DNA of 64,000 bases, taken from NCBI GenBank assembly GCA_003993805.1, contig RSEF01000002.1:89868640-89932639 (forward strand). The letters are read 5' to 3'. The translations under genes were made by a program, and so were the position numbers. This DNA is from Himantopus leucocephalus. Its lineage: Eukaryota > Chordata > Aves > Charadriiformes > Recurvirostridae. The notes beneath the pieces are model-generated. The model did no database searches. It was not told where the DNA came from and saw only the letters and a list, made by a program, of their open reading frames with translations. Shown one piece after another: positions 12,783-26,364 of the stretch. Within the stretch, counting starts at the first letter, position 1. Every line of letters begins with the position of its first letter.

Positions 12783-15120
12783 CTGTGCAAGACAGCAAGA
12801 CAGAAAAGAAGCATGTCAAATTCACTTTGGAATAACATTTAAAAAGTAGCATTTAATTTTCAACTGTCTTCAGCATAAAGTTACACATCATTTTTTTACA
12901 GGAAAGTTACTGCTAACCACTGCAGCAAATTGATTTAGGAAGAATTCATTTTAAAAAGTGTTGGAAAATTTACATTATATTTGATCCTAAAAGTTCAGTT
13001 TCAAGATTCCACATCCTGGTTCGAGAACTACACAATACTCCAAACGTTTCAAATTTAACTTCAAATTTATCTTTTCTAATTTTAATTTCATTAACACTCT
13101 GTTTACAGTTAGAGTGTAGTTCTCCTGGGATTAGTGGTTTCTGATTGTGAACTGCAGTACAAAACAATTTGCCAAAACCCTCCACAGGGCCTAAATTTCA
13201 ATGCAGAGGAATTTCATTCATCCTCATGCACTAAAAAGTCACAGTTTAATATCACATCACATTATGCAAAAAAGCCCAAGTTCAGCCAAGCATTTTGGTT
13301 TAGTAAGATTATACTTCACGTGTATCTACATGATGTATGTCAAATTCCACTAAAACATTACATTTTAAGGTAATACATTTATTTGGACATGAAAAACAAC
13401 CACAGCCCATAGGCAGAATTTACCATTAGCTTCTTTTAAAGGGTACTAGCATCCACACTAAATTTATGGAACAAATTCTCCAAATGCACAACCCAACCTG
13501 TAACAGCACAAGGGATTCCTTTGCTATACATACAAAAGATTATACATTTGATTGTATGCATGTGTTCCAAGTGCCACCACATATTTGAGAAAATGTAACT
13601 AGATTTGGAACTGTCCTGGTTTCAGGGTTGCCCAAACCATGACAGGGACACAGATTTTGCACACATAAGTAGGTAGGCACTTCTGACAATGTGCCAGCTT
13701 GCGTATAATTGTATCCCTTCATAAGCCTTTCCATCAATTTTATTTGACTTATAAGCCTATTCACCACCTAACAGTTGTATACACAGTATTTAACCCAGAA
13801 AGCTCCCAAGCAATTATGAACAATAATCATTTGCTGCTCACGTCTCTTATTGTCAGTTTGTTTTCTTTACATCTGCATGTGATGATTCCATAGTCAAAAC
13901 TGAACCCTAACGTATGTGTATCTGGAAGACAGTGGAGGCGTTCTTCTCCATCATGGAGACAGAATTGGATGGAGAAGGAAGTCCACATCTGTTTTCCATT
14001 CATCTTTCTCCAATTCCTCCACTAAGATTAACACAACTCCTTCCTGACCAGTCATACTCTTTTTGATGCTGCACAACTGTCCTGTATGCTTAAGAGTCAG
14101 AAAGTTCAATGGCATGAAATGGAATAGAACTGCAAAGGACATGAGGGGTAATATGAAAATAAAGTAACAAAAAGGCAAAGGGAAAACTTTGCTTCTCTAC
14201 TCTTCCAATCTACCAGCTCATAGCACAAGGAAACAGAAGTGTTTGGTATCTGTTTAGTTTCAGTCCTCCCTAAAAGTTTTAACTGTGATCAGATGTTGCT
14301 AACACCAACAGCAAAGAAAGGGTGTACGAACTTGGTCTAGATACGAGAAGGGTTATGTAGGTGTGATGTTTTTAAGTTGTCCTGGCTGGGTAAAAATCAA
14401 CGGTGATACTGAGAGAATTAACTGGTAGTCTCAAAACTTGGGAAAGATGTAGAAAGCTCTGGCAGGCTACAAAAGGGAAACACAGCATGTGCCTTTGAAG
14501 GGCTGGGAAAAAGGCTAAGGAATTAAAAACTGGCCATTTCCTGGAGCGACAATAAAACAATTCATAATCAAGGGTTCTGAAAGTGAGGAAAAACTTAAGT
14601 AACAGCCAACATGATTTTGCTGAGAACAAATCATGTTAAAGAAATCTCACCTTCTTCTATTATGGTAACAGGCATCAGGGTAGCGGAAAAACCTGAATAA
14701 TGAGTGAGGCAGCAACAAGGGATGTGAAAAGTCCTCTAATATAGGCATAAGATGAATGGATGCCAGAGGCAAAATACCTTACCAGCATGTAAGACCAGAT
14801 GCCTAAGACATGTTTCCAGTTAAATAATGGTTTGAAACAGAATCCTGGACCCTAGTCCTGGAAGAAGGATTTCAAATGCTTCCAATCCCAATGACTTTTA
14901 ACAAAAACAAGGTTTTGTTGTTTTTAAGTTTAGCTTTCTAATCAACTAGGGGGAAGATGGCATTTACATATTTGTGAGAATTTTATTATTAGAAAATAAG
15001 AAATTACCCTTTTCTAACCATCTTGTCATCAAAAAATAGAACTTGCATATTTTTTGTGCTTGAATATGGTTTGACTTTATAGCCAGACTGGATGATCTAC
15101 CCCACTTGTGAGGTACGTAG

Positions 15121-15280
15121 GATCATAGAATTGTTTAGGTTGGAAAACACCTTTAAGATCACCAAGTCCAACCATTAACCCAGCACTAGCAAGTCCACCA
15201 CTAAACCGTGTCCCTAAGCAGCACATCTACACATCTTTTAAATACCTCCAGGGATGGTGACTCAACTACTTCCCTAAAAC
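15121..15280 (-). mobile_element. CR1 LINE 3' tail
   Basis: Begins GATCATAGAATTGTTTAGG, continues with TTGGAAAACACCTTTAAGATCA and AGTCCAACCATTAACCCAGC, and ends near CTCCAGGGATGGTGACTC. It is the minus-orientation 3' untranslated region of a CR1 subfamily. The copy at 38050-38214 on the plus strand belongs to the same subfamily, sharing the same block order. Confidence 0.88.
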
Positions 15281-16886
15281 TCATTAGTGGATATAAGATA
15301 TAGTATGATGATGCTGCTTGTCAACTTTGACATAAAACAGGATACTAAGCAAACAAAAAAAATTTGGTATATTGCAGTGCTTCTAGTGGTATCAGCTGTA
15401 TCAGCTTCAAATTTATTATACTGCTATGAACAAGTATCCCTTCTTTAAGTTACCCCACTACTTTCCTTGGTCAAAATATATGGATAATTTCAACCTTCCA
15501 CAACTACAAATAGAGAGAGATTGTAGAAATTTCAGCCCCTTTTGTCACTACATATTCAGACCTCAAATTCTCTGTTGCTCGTCATCAAATAGGGTGAGTT
15601 GGACTGGAACTGTGTTAAAGAACACTTGATAACAAATTGATCTGTCAATTCTTATATTTGCATCTTGAAATTTGGGTCTGAGAATGCTGTTACAAAGCAG
15701 GAGAGTTAATAGTCATGCTAAGACGGAAATGCTCATCCAAAATGCATGTAGGAATGGCTCCTGTCAATAGTTCTTGATTCTTGGCCACACTGCTCTTATT
15801 TCCAGTAATGGTCTAATGACCCAAGGACTTGCGAGTTCCATTTATCACAGAGGTTTCTTTTTTATTTTACCGTGGCTCAAGAATATTCTCCCCAAGTACC
15901 CTGCAATAAGATGCTGCTACTCGTCATCTTGATAGCAGACATTCGTAGTGTGTAAGGCTTGGGCATATTTCAAAACGTCGCTGTATTTAAGTTTGCTACT
16001 GTAGAAGTCAATAACTCAAAGGCTTCTGAGTTGGGTGGTTCTTCAGGTAGAAAGAGGAGGCAGGCTTTCTGGACTGAGTCACAGTCTGCAGAATGGACAG
16101 CGGCCCTTGACTCTTTTCATGATCTTTTTGTAAGAATTAGCAGATTATTGCTGACACAAACATTAAAAAGCAGTGATGCCAAGCTCTGAAGGACCTCACT
16201 ATCCCATTGCAAGAGTTGCTAATGTGCATTACACACATGTCTGCATTTGGTGTGTGCACCCCTCAGTAAACACAGTATTAATTTACAGTGCACTATTTTT
16301 GACGCTATGAAAAGCAGCCTGTTCCATCAAAGCGTGCCATAACCACAAAGCCTGTCACTGTTTTGAAACTGTGTTGGAAGGAATCTTTGATGTGAGTCAT
16401 CACTAGGACTGCCTAGTTGAAACACGCTTTTCGTCCTGATCTGAACTTAGATTGCTTTAGGAATTTGATTCTCAGCGACCTTTTTGATGAGTTTATGTTA
16501 TCCATACCTTGGAGATGGGGAGTATTTGGGCATTGATGGTATGCATCACAGCACGTAGCATTCGCTTTTCATTAACACTGGTGTAACATCTTACAGAGAA
16601 GTATGCGGCTTTCCCGCTTTGATTGAGGGGTATCCAGGACTCTTGCCCATCATTTTTGACTGTCATAGCTTAGCAAACTCTGTGTGAGTGTGTTTGCTGC
16701 TTCAGGCATCCCTTCTCCACACTTCAGGAGTGCCACATTTTCATCTCCTATGTAAGCAGTTCTTTTCTACAGCAATTTTACGAGCTATGAGCTGCCATAG
16801 TGTGGCTGTCTAGATAGGTATGTAACAGACTATCTTTCTGCAGATTTTGTGCAGCTTTAATGTTACCTTAATAATTTACCTTAATT

Positions 16887-16921
16887 GGTTTTGGGGTTTT
16901 GGGGGGTTTTTGTTTGTGGGG
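16887..16921 (+). repeat. T/G-rich tract with TTTTGGGG-like units
   Basis: G runs at 16887-16888, 16893-16896, 16901-16906 and 16918-16921 separated by T-rich spacers, then a long T-rich stretch to about 16951. It is a low-complexity tract and could form G-rich secondary structure on the plus strand. Confidence 0.8.
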
Positions 16922-17150
16922 TTTTTTGTATTTATTTTTATTTTTTTTATCTAAGGCCAGAGAGAAAGGGATCAGAGCATGTTGTTAAAACCAAAGCATT
17001 GTCTTCCCATGCCACCCTAAAATAAAACCAGACATATTTAACTCTGGCTAAGACCTTGCTGCATACTCTTCAGACAATACCACACAATTCTAAAGTAAAC
17101 GTCAATTAAATTAATGCATTTAAAAAGTGGAAAATCAAAAGAGATCCAAA

Positions 17151-17317
17151 TCATAGAATCATAGAATCATAGAATCGTTAAGGTTGGAAGGGACCTTTCG
17201 GATCATCTAGTCCAACCATTAACCTAACCTGACAAAACCACATCTAAACCATATCCCCAAGTACCTTGTCTACCCTTTTTTTAAACACCTCCAGGGATGG
17301 TGAATCCACCACATCCC
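17151..17317 (-). mobile_element. CR1 LINE 3' tail
   Basis: Starts with three TCATAGAA units, then GTTAAGGTTGGAAGGGACC, and ends at CTCCAGGGATGGTGAATC. A short 5'-truncated insertion in minus orientation, the same orientation as ADCY2. Confidence 0.9.
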
Positions 17318-18645
17318 ACAATGATCACCACAATGATTGTACAGTATATGTAAACAGACTGAATTCCAAAGCAATGAAAAGTAATTTCACTTGGACTATT
17401 AATGAGGTAATTTTACAACACTCAAGCACTTGTGCCTCAAATTTAAAACGAGTCTAATAAGAACATACATTGAAAATATTTTCAAAGTTGCCCTAAAAAT
17501 GAAGAAATATACACAGCTGGGAAAGAAGCATAAATTGCATAAAAACCTAACCTGGCTAGAAAGGATCTGAAAGTCCATGTTAAAATATGCATGCTTGCAC
17601 ATACACAGAAAATATGAGCAATGACAGCAATTAGTTTAATTCAGAATTATAATAAGCTAGCAAGGGCAGAAGATGAATAAACTACATTTCAGGAGATCCA
17701 AGGAGATTTTTCTGCATGTTAGGCATGAAAGAAGTCTAACAGTGAATTTGATCAATTATTATAAGAGAATATAAAAATGTTAATTATAATAAAGAAAAAG
17801 CAGAACCATCAAATAAAAATGTCTGTTCTCTATTAAGAGAAAAAAATAAATGATACATCTACATTATGCTAAAGAATAATTGTGGTACAGTTTTCTGTTC
17901 CAAAATATTAGCTTATGAGTATATACAGCCACAGACACTAATGTTGAGATATTTTTAAACAGCAGGCCAAATAAACTATGCTCAAGCATCTTATAAGAGT
18001 TCTGGATTATGTATGTTGATAATCAGTACCTCCCAAACACCAGAACAGTTCCAGCGAACTGGAGGAAAATTGGATTGGTAAAAGGTAACTATAGGAAGTG
18101 AAAAAAGCAAATAAATGCTCAACTTTTACACTGAAGGGACCGCGTTGGAGAACTCGGAGAATTTATTGAATGTCTTCCTAAATGTTTTGTAAAAAGGAGC
18201 AGAATAGTGATGTGGCAATGTTTGATAGGTTTTTAATATTATTCAGGGTATTCAAAAGCAACAACACATAGGAAAAGTTGCAGAAGTGCCTCACACTACT
18301 GTGACTGGGCCATAAAATAGCAGATGAAACCCAACACAAATGCAAAATAGTAGGCATGGGGAAAACAACTTTAACTGAACACTTACAAAAGCAGCTTTCA
18401 CCTTAGTTGCTACAAACTCAGAAAAAGATACAGGAGTCACTGTGAGCAGCTCTTTGAAAAAACAAATGATAGCAGTGGTTGAAAAGGCAAATAAAAGGGC
18501 AGCAATTATTTGGAAAAGAATAGAGAATCAAGCATCATGATGACATTGTATGAACCCATTATGTGCATATTTCTTGATTAGCTCATGCAATTCTTTTCTC
18601 CCCATCTTAAAAAAAATCCAAAGAACAAACCCCCATGTTGATAAC

Positions 18646-18905
18646 ATCCCCCACTAAGCCTTCTCTTCTCCAGGCTGAACAGCCCCAGCTCGCTCAGCCT
18701 TTCTTCAAATGAAAGATGTTCCAGTCCCTCAGTCATCTTTGTGGCTCTTCACTGGACTCACTCCAGTAAATCCATATTTCTCTTGTACTGGGGAGCCCAG
18801 GACTGGACCCAGCACTCCAGATTTGGAGTCACCAGTACTGAGTAGTGGGGAAAGATCATCTCCCTTGACCTGCTGGCATGGCTCTTCCTAATGTAGCCCA
18901 GGGCA
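18646..18905 (-). mobile_element. CR1 LINE fragment (end of ORF2 and start of 3' region)
   Basis: Contains CCAGGCTGAACAGCCCCAGC, then TTTGTGGCTCTTCACTGGAC, CTCTTGTACTGGGGAGCCCA and CCCAGCACTCCAGATTTGGA. This is the complement of the conserved CR1 stretch encoding the ...SLEKRRLRGD end and the upstream VQFWAP region. The 60-codon plus-strand frame at 18709 is a shadow. Confidence 0.9.
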
Positions 18906-19362
18906 TGATTGCATAACCACGTCCAGCAAAGTACCACCCAAAACCCTGAGGAAGCCTAAGCCCTGACAGACCTATGCCTCTGTCGTACTGACCCATGAGA
19001 ACTTTGCAACTATCAGAATACACAAGATGTTTCAGAGACCTGGGTACGGTACCCAGTAACCCGCAGCTTCCCAGGGAAGGAGGGCATGTCTCTCCCTGAC
19101 CTTAACTACTATCAAGAAGGTATGCAGATGATAACATTGAGAAGAGTAGTCACTTCCCCCAGAGAGCAGGAGACCTCCTTCCCTTGAGACATGCAAGGGT
19201 CAGCAAAGGACAACACCCCTGGTGAGCTGATGTTTGGTGTGGCAGGTGTCACTATGAGGGGAAAATAACCAGAAGCATGATAAAGAGTCATGGTTGGTGT
19301 ATATCTGGTAGAAAAAACTGGAATAGTGAAGAGCTTGAACAAAGGTAACTTGGATTTCCTTT

Positions 19363-19392
19363 GCACAGATCAATAGTGCACAGATCAATAGT
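19363..19392. repeat. 15-base tandem duplication
   Basis: GCACAGATCAATAGT occurs twice in direct succession without mismatch. Confidence 0.93.
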
Positions 19393-20092
19393 GTCATTTA
19401 ACAGCTCAAGACAGAGTCTGCTGCAAAGGAAAGACGTGGTAAATTGAAATGACTGAACAGTATGACTCCACTTACAGAAACGTGATAACCTGAACAGATG
19501 GGTTTTTTTCAAATTATGTTTTTTTCCTAAGCATTTTTTGTAGGGAAAACCAGAGAAGAAACACAAGACATCACCAAGGAAAGGAGCCTCTCAATGACTT
19601 CCATGAAATACTGTGACTGTATACAGAGCGGTAATAGCATAATGTTAATAAAAAGGAAGGAAGCAGATTTCTTCTTTAAGAGAGCTGCCAAAATAGGACG
19701 TAACACCTCCTTGAAAAATTTTATTAATCATGAAAACAACATGCCTAGAAGTGTATGATGTCGGAAGAGTGGACAAAACCATGTTCAGGTAATCTAAACT
19801 TTGAGGGGAAAAAAACAAGGAAAAAATTATAGCATTTGTCACGAGGCTAAGACAGGTTTTGTAGCACTTACTAAAAAATCTGTGTTATCCTGCTGTGACA
19901 CCTGCCTTTCCCAAAGGTATTCAAATCATCTGCTAATACATTCCCAAAGACTTTAATACAGGGTGAGATTACCACTTTGGTTGTTGCACAGTGCCTTTGG
20001 GACCTCAGCCTTTCATATTGATCAGAGCTTTCTATTTGCAACCCTGGCTGTTATGTTCATGGACCTGCACATGTCAACCCAAACAGTGTCAC

Positions 20093-20566
20093 TGTGGTGG
20101 GTTCTCATGGGAAAGGATTGCCATTGGAGTGGGTATCACCTCTTTTTTCCCCTTTTCCCCTCTCTTCAGTTGCGGGTTTTGGTTTACATTAGGGGACCCA
20201 TAACAGCCAAGTAGTGTGCAGCACCTGCCACATGCTCTAGTCAGTACTAACAGCATCACATACAGGAGCAATCATCTGGGAGTATGAGCAGGTCCTGAAG
20301 AAAACCCCACAGTCACTATGGGAAAAGTACTACAGGGAGAACCAACCACCGCACTAGAGAGGACACACAGGGAAGGATGCTCATCTGGGGTCCCCTGATG
20401 CTTGTCCTCCCAGCTGGCCACTGGGGAGTATTTGTCCTTTCCCTTTTCTCTCTCTCTCTCCTATTTTGCTTGTGTTTCTTCACCACTAGAGTCAAGGCCA
20501 TCAGCTACAAACCCTGCCAATAAATCTCTGTGCATGGCAACTTGTCCCAACATCCTTTACGCAACA
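20093..20566 (+). mobile_element. Possible solo LTR
   Basis: Starts TGTGGTGGGTTCTCATGGGA, resembling the TGTGGTGGGTT start of some avian retroviral LTRs, and has an AATAAATCTCTGTG polyadenylation-like signal at about 20520, about 45 bases before a possible CA end. A pyrimidine-rich tract (20441-20461) lies in between. I see no clear TATA box, no matching second copy and no target-site duplication, so this is a weak call. Confidence 0.3.
20441..20461. repeat. (TC)n pyrimidine tract
   Basis: CCCTTTTCTC followed by a run of CT units; lies inside the possible solo LTR. Confidence 0.85.
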
Positions 20567-20864
20567 TTGTGGTTTTCAAAAACTGAGGGGAATGACAAAG
20601 TGATTTCCAGCTTCAGAAAGTGGTGAGGTTTTGGTAGCCACTAAGACTACACCATTTACGTGAACCCTGGGGAGCAACAGTGCTAGCAACCTGGATGCTG
20701 CTTCCTTAAGAAGAAAGTACTGCTGCTGTGCATGAGGCAGCCCAGGTTTCCTTTCCCCTTTCACTCCAGCCAAACCTTTTGGCAGGGCAAAAGGCACAGG
20801 TGCCACATGCAAAGGCTGAACATTAACGTAGGAATGGACACAAGTACCAAACCTAGTAATAGTT

Positions 20865-20903
20865 TAATAATAATAATCATCATCATCATCGCCATCACCA
20901 TCT
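20865..20903. repeat. Compound trinucleotide repeat (TAA)n(TCA)n
   Basis: Four TAA units pass into TCATCATCATCATC and then an interrupted CATC/CACC stretch. Confidence 0.9.
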
Positions 20904-21585
20904 CTTTTCCAGTTTTGACATGTAAAAATTGCATGTTTTTTACTCATAACACCCCCCAAAGCAAAACAGAAAGAGGGAGAGAGTACTCATACATTTATTT
21001 CCCACTGCCCCATTTTTAAAACACCGTTTTTTAGGAAAACTAATCCCTACTAGATTCATGGATAGAGATCAAAGATGTTCATTCTCTTATAGAGATTTAT
21101 TTCCAATTGCAATTCAAGAAAAAGATGTGGGTAAAATAATTTCATGGTAATTCATAGAAATTCGACCTGTCTTGATAACATACATAGGCCTTCATTTGAG
21201 AAGGTCTGTTACAGGTTTGGCCTTTTTTACATAAAGACTGAAGGAGGAAAAAAGATTAAACTGGGGAGAAAGTACACAGAAATTATATTAAGGCTTGAAT
21301 TCAACCTGACAGCCAAGCAGATTCACCATTAGCACAGTCATCCCAAACTTCTCTCACTGCCTGCCTTTACACTGTTCAAGGTCAAATGCTTTTCTCAGCT
21401 CAGGTTTTCACAGGGAGCTTCTTTTCCTCCTAAATCCAAACCTTGTTGTCATAATGCAGGTGGGGTTTGTGCTCCAGAGACTTTTGTGGATTTCTTTTGG
21501 AACGGTGAGTATAGTGATGTGGAAATCAATCAAAAATGATAATACAGATAATGTCTTCATTGCTGAGAAATTCTCAGCTGAATTT

Positions 21586-21602
21586 CACACACACACACAC
21601 AC
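21586..21602. repeat. (CA)n microsatellite
   Basis: Eight CA units and a final C. Confidence 0.92.
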
Positions 21603-22419
21603 GCTTTGTTATGGAAATGAAAAATATAATCCTGGTCATTTGCGTATATAAGTAAATAATTATAAACTGATATTACTTTAATGTCACATCTGCATTTAAA
21701 ACAATACTATGTAAAATTTAAAGCAAATTTTCAACAGAGACCAGCAGGGGAGCATAACCTCAGGCTGGGTGATTTTAATAATCTTAATAATCCTGATTTT
21801 AAATACAGAGTCCTTCACATTAGAAATATTGTAATTATTTTTATAAAGTGTTTATTGATTTAATGAATAATGTAGGCCCAAATACTCATGGACTAGTGAT
21901 CATGTGCAACTCTTAATTGTAGCTAACTTTTAGTTACAAAGGGATTCATTATGTAGCTATAGGATTAGCTGAACGTGGTAGACTAAATTAATCTCAGCAG
22001 GATGAATACAGAGAAAAAGTTATTCCAGTCTGTTTTAACAAGCATGGCGTTTCATGTATCACTGCGTTGCAAATATTAAAATTAGTCAACAACTAATTTA
22101 CATGTTATTTTGCAGAGGGTTCCAGCCATTGCTTTGTGAAAAGATTGTGTTATTTTGTTTCACACTTTCCTTTTCACACCTTTCACACCACAAAGCTTTT
22201 TCTCCTCAAAAGTTTCCAGTGGAACAATTTGTATGGAAGTCTGAGTCCCCAAAGGAAAAAACAGCATACTCAACATCCGCAAAAACTTGTCAGAAGTTCT
22301 CAGGAATCAGAATAGCACCTTTTTACAGTGAAATGTATACAGGCAGTGTATACCACACACACCACAGGAAAATTTATCTGAATTAAACAATGAAATATTT
22401 GGCATGTTCCTCCACTTAA

Positions 22420-22500
22420 TAGAATCATAGAGTAATTTAGGTTGGAAGAGACCTCTGGAGGTCATCCAGTCTAACCTCCTGGCTGGTTTCGAAGGCAGAT
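22420..22500 (-). mobile_element. CR1 LINE short 3' tail
   Basis: TAGAATCATAGAGTAATTTA is followed by GGTTGGAAGAGACCTCTGGA and GGTCATCCAGTCTAACCTCC, the minus-orientation CR1 end. Only about 80 bases survive. Confidence 0.88.
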
Positions 22501-25500
22501 AAAGTTCAGATTACTTCACAGAATGGGCACAAATCTTGAATTAATTTATTCTTGTCTACCAAAACTATATGTGCTCTTATACAGTGATGAGTTAATTAAA
22601 GAAAAGCTTTAAACATAAAAAACTGAACCGCTCTTGAATATTTTTTTCTTATAGCAGGAAATAACATTTGTATTATCAATAATGATGTTCAGTTTTGCAA
22701 GTGAACAGAACAAGGCAATTCCCCCCAAATGAAAGGAACAATTTTCTTTTCTTTTTTGACATACCCAATCCCAAATCACTGTCAGAGCCAGACCCCCAAA
22801 TCCAGTCACATTCCTGATCTTAGCAGATATGACTCGAAGAAAGTAACTGCCAAAATTAGAAGAGTCACAAAGTGTTAAATAAATGGTCACATTCCGCTTA
22901 AATTATGCCACAGTCTCACTGAATGGAACTTTGCCCGTGAAAAAATAGCTGGAAAATAAAGGCAAGAATTTCCAGGTACTTTTGGGAGTGCAATGATGAA
23001 AGAGACACTCCAACAGAAGCATGAAACAGAAACGCGCTCATCACAGTTATTACAACACCACAGTAGTGATCTCTCCTTTTTTCTATCTGATTGTTCACAT
23101 GCACAGAAATCGATGGAAATGCACAGACATCCACATTAACAGATACGGCTAAATGCTACCTCCTAATAAATGTTTGTGGATCATACTGCAGAAATCAATG
23201 GAAACCATGCATGGCTTGTAGAAGAATACAGTCATAAGACGATATTCTCAATATATTTCTGAGGAGACTGGCCAACTACAATTGAGAGCTCTATGCCAAA
23301 ATCCAAAGTCACTGCTGACCTGATTTAGTGCTAACAAAATAAATGAAAAAAATATGCTGTGCACTTCAGAGGCAGCTGGACTTCACACCACCTCCATGAC
23401 AGCTGAAGTGAAAAAATCTATTCTTGCATGCAATTCAAAGGCTTAAGCATTTAAATAAGCCAGAGAAATAAACTGAAGTTTAAACTAAACATAGGTCCTG
23501 CACTTCTTTCCCAGGTAGCCTATCCAGAGGACTAACACATCACCATCACCAACAAATCTATGCCAACGTATATTCTTACACAGCCTAAGTTGCCTCATTC
23601 CTTCTCCCTGAATGGATTTGGCTGCCTGATACAGAGGAATCTTATGACACCCAGCATGAAGAAAGCTTCACTCAGGTCAGGGGCAAATGTTTCCTCTGTT
23701 TTAGTTTGTGCTCTCCCACATGGAAAAAAAGGGGAACTACTTGGGAACAACAGGATATATTTTTGCTTCTACCCATTAGCATGCCAACTGTCTCCCTCTA
23801 TTGCAGTGGCAGGTTAAAAGTCAGCCATAGCAAAGTCACTGATTATCACTGTGTCTAATCTAAACCACTAAGCCACAGGTATTAATTCCACTTAAATGAC
23901 TGGATAAAGCAAGATTCACGAGCTACAGCTGTAACATACAATGTAAGATTCAAAGACTGAAAAGACTATGCACAGAGTGTGAACACTGCCCTGACCGGTG
24001 AAGGAGAGTGCTTCACCTCACATTGGCCTGGTGATTTGTAGGTTAATAATTTAATGCAGCACCGGGTCTTTCAACACTCCAGTGAGAGGGGACTTAATAA
24101 CTATCTCTGCCATCAGGTAGGAACGGCTTTATCCAGGCAAGAAAGGAGAAAAGGATGATGATGTGAATCTGAACAGAACCACAGGCCAGGTTGGCTGTAA
24201 AAGAAACATACACATCCAGATCAAATTTCTGTTCCCTGAATAAAAATGTAGAGTTTGCGTAAGAACAGGTTTCCTGTGCATAAGAACATGATGCCCAGCT
24301 GCATGATTAGATGGATGCTGCAAACAACCAGACAGAATGAGAGATGCTTTGGAGTTGAGCTAAGGATAACAAACCTAAGTGGGGTCTTCCTTTACTTGTT
24401 GTCTTCCATCTCAAAAACGTTTGCAACTGTGTAGCTTTCTGTTTTCCTGTTGTGTAAACAAATCGCTTATTTTACAATTATTTTAACCTGGGTTGTGTTA
24501 TGGGTAACTGCCAAATACAATCCCTGCCAAAGTGGTAATCCTTAAAAATGAGATACTGAATCACACTCTCATAGCGCTCAGTACAACTCCTGAGAATGTA
24601 AAAATAAGTGTCAAGCCAGATAAAATGCTTGGAAACTGGGTCAGCAGGAGTTTGTATGGAAGAGATGTCTTCTGATGATAAGCACAGACCAATGACTTTA
24701 GAAACACATGAGCAACGACTTTACCTCCAAGAGCCTTCCGGCAAACTTGGAGCACCTATGAAGATAATTCAGTTTATTTAATCTATTCCCTTGCATCAGG
24801 AATCATAATTCACATCTGGGTTTTTTTCCATTCATGCTAAGGACGTCAGTGAAACCAATATAGCTTCACCAAAATGACAAGCGGGTGACACAGAACAACT
24901 AATTCTAATACACTGGATGTTCAAATTCGTTGATAGTTATGTATCTCCAAATTTTACAGATGCTACTATTTTAAGATGCAACATAACTATGTCAGGAACA
25001 TGATTCAGCAATCGCTAAGCTCTGAGGAGTCACAGACAGGTTAGATAAATATCATTATCCTTGGTGCTTGAAATAAGCCAGTGTATGTCACTACACCCTA
25101 ACAGCACCTGAAAGAGGTATGTCAGTACTTACCAAGGAGGGGAAATGTAGAGAAAATCACATAACACAAGACTTCAGCGTTCCCATACTCATACTTCTAA
25201 AAATTCATAAAAGTACTTCTGAACTCCCATTGCAACATCTAATTATACACATTTTACAGACACCATAATTATTTCACCAGTACGACAGAAGAAATCTGAA
25301 ACAGAACTCCACAGCTCTGAGACGCAATTTTCTACACTTTGAGGTACTAATGGACAAATCTCAGCATTATTTTGCATCCAGTCCACCTCTGCAAGCAGCT
25401 TTCTCCTACAGGAATAGTTTAATAAAAGCTTTAGTGACAAATGGAAAGAAGTATGAATTAAAGATGCCAGGATTAAAACTTAAAAACAGGCCACTACAAA

Positions 25501-26101
25501 AAGTGGGGCTTTCAGTGGCACCTTTTACAGTTATTGCTTCTCTAAAAAACAGCTCTCATAAGAGAGAGCTAACTACATTTGCAAGGCTGACAATATTTGT
25601 CATCACTGTACTGAAGTTGAATAAAAAGATAATTTATGTATACCCTCATCTATTTCTAGGCAAAATTATCATTATTCCAATTATAATTTTCTTTTTACCA
25701 CAGACATTATAATTTTTATTCCTGAGACATTTTTAGTGTATATAACAGCCATGCAAATGCTTCTTTTCCAGATCAGGGCATTTTCATTTTCATCTTCATA
25801 TGAGAGAATATGTTCTCTACAGTACAACACACAAATTCTCAGACTAAGGAAAACCCTCCTGGCCCCTGGCACCAAAGCCTAACAGTACAATGTCCAGTGA
25901 TATTACTACAGATATGTGCAAGGATTTTGCCTGATTGCACCCTGGATATTCATGGCCTAAAGGATTAAATTTGCCGATTCCTTTCACTCCTATCAACGTC
26001 ATGGGAATGCGTCAGTTTTCCCTTGTTGTGCTGTAAAATTATAAAAAGGACGTACTTCTTTCTCAGTAATTTCCTTCTCAAGTGTTACCAACATGAGAGA
26101 G

Positions 26102-26363
26102 ATTTTTTTTTTCTGTAAACATACAAAAACTATGCCCTCCGGAGTCAGTGTATCTTTATCATATGTGAAAAAAACAGAGTAAAGTAACTTTGACTTTTAC
26201 CACAGCACACATCCCACGGAAAAGGGAAAAAAAAAATGCACTGTTCTGTTGCTGCCACGCTCTGACAGATGTTTCCATACTACATGATGGGGGAAAAAAA
26301 GGTACAATTTAATGCAGATGGGATTGAACGGGGCTAGGAAACGTTGAGAATGCAAGAGTTCCC
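26102..26363. repeat. 262-base direct repeat, copy 1 of 2, joined by a single N
   Basis: Starts with a run of ten T after a single A and ends AAGAGTTCCC. The next base (26364) is N, after which the same 262 bases recur. The one base difference I can see is C at 26329 against T at 26592. The single N and near identity point to two overlapping contig ends, or the two haplotypes, placed side by side. Confidence 0.9.
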
Positions 26364-26364
26364 N

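Noticed and set aside
12469..12852. 127-codon minus-strand open frame covering ADCY2 exon 3
   Set aside because: It reads the exon in the wrong frame. The correct frame gives VSFFLFIIFVVYTMLPF and uses splice sites at both edges.
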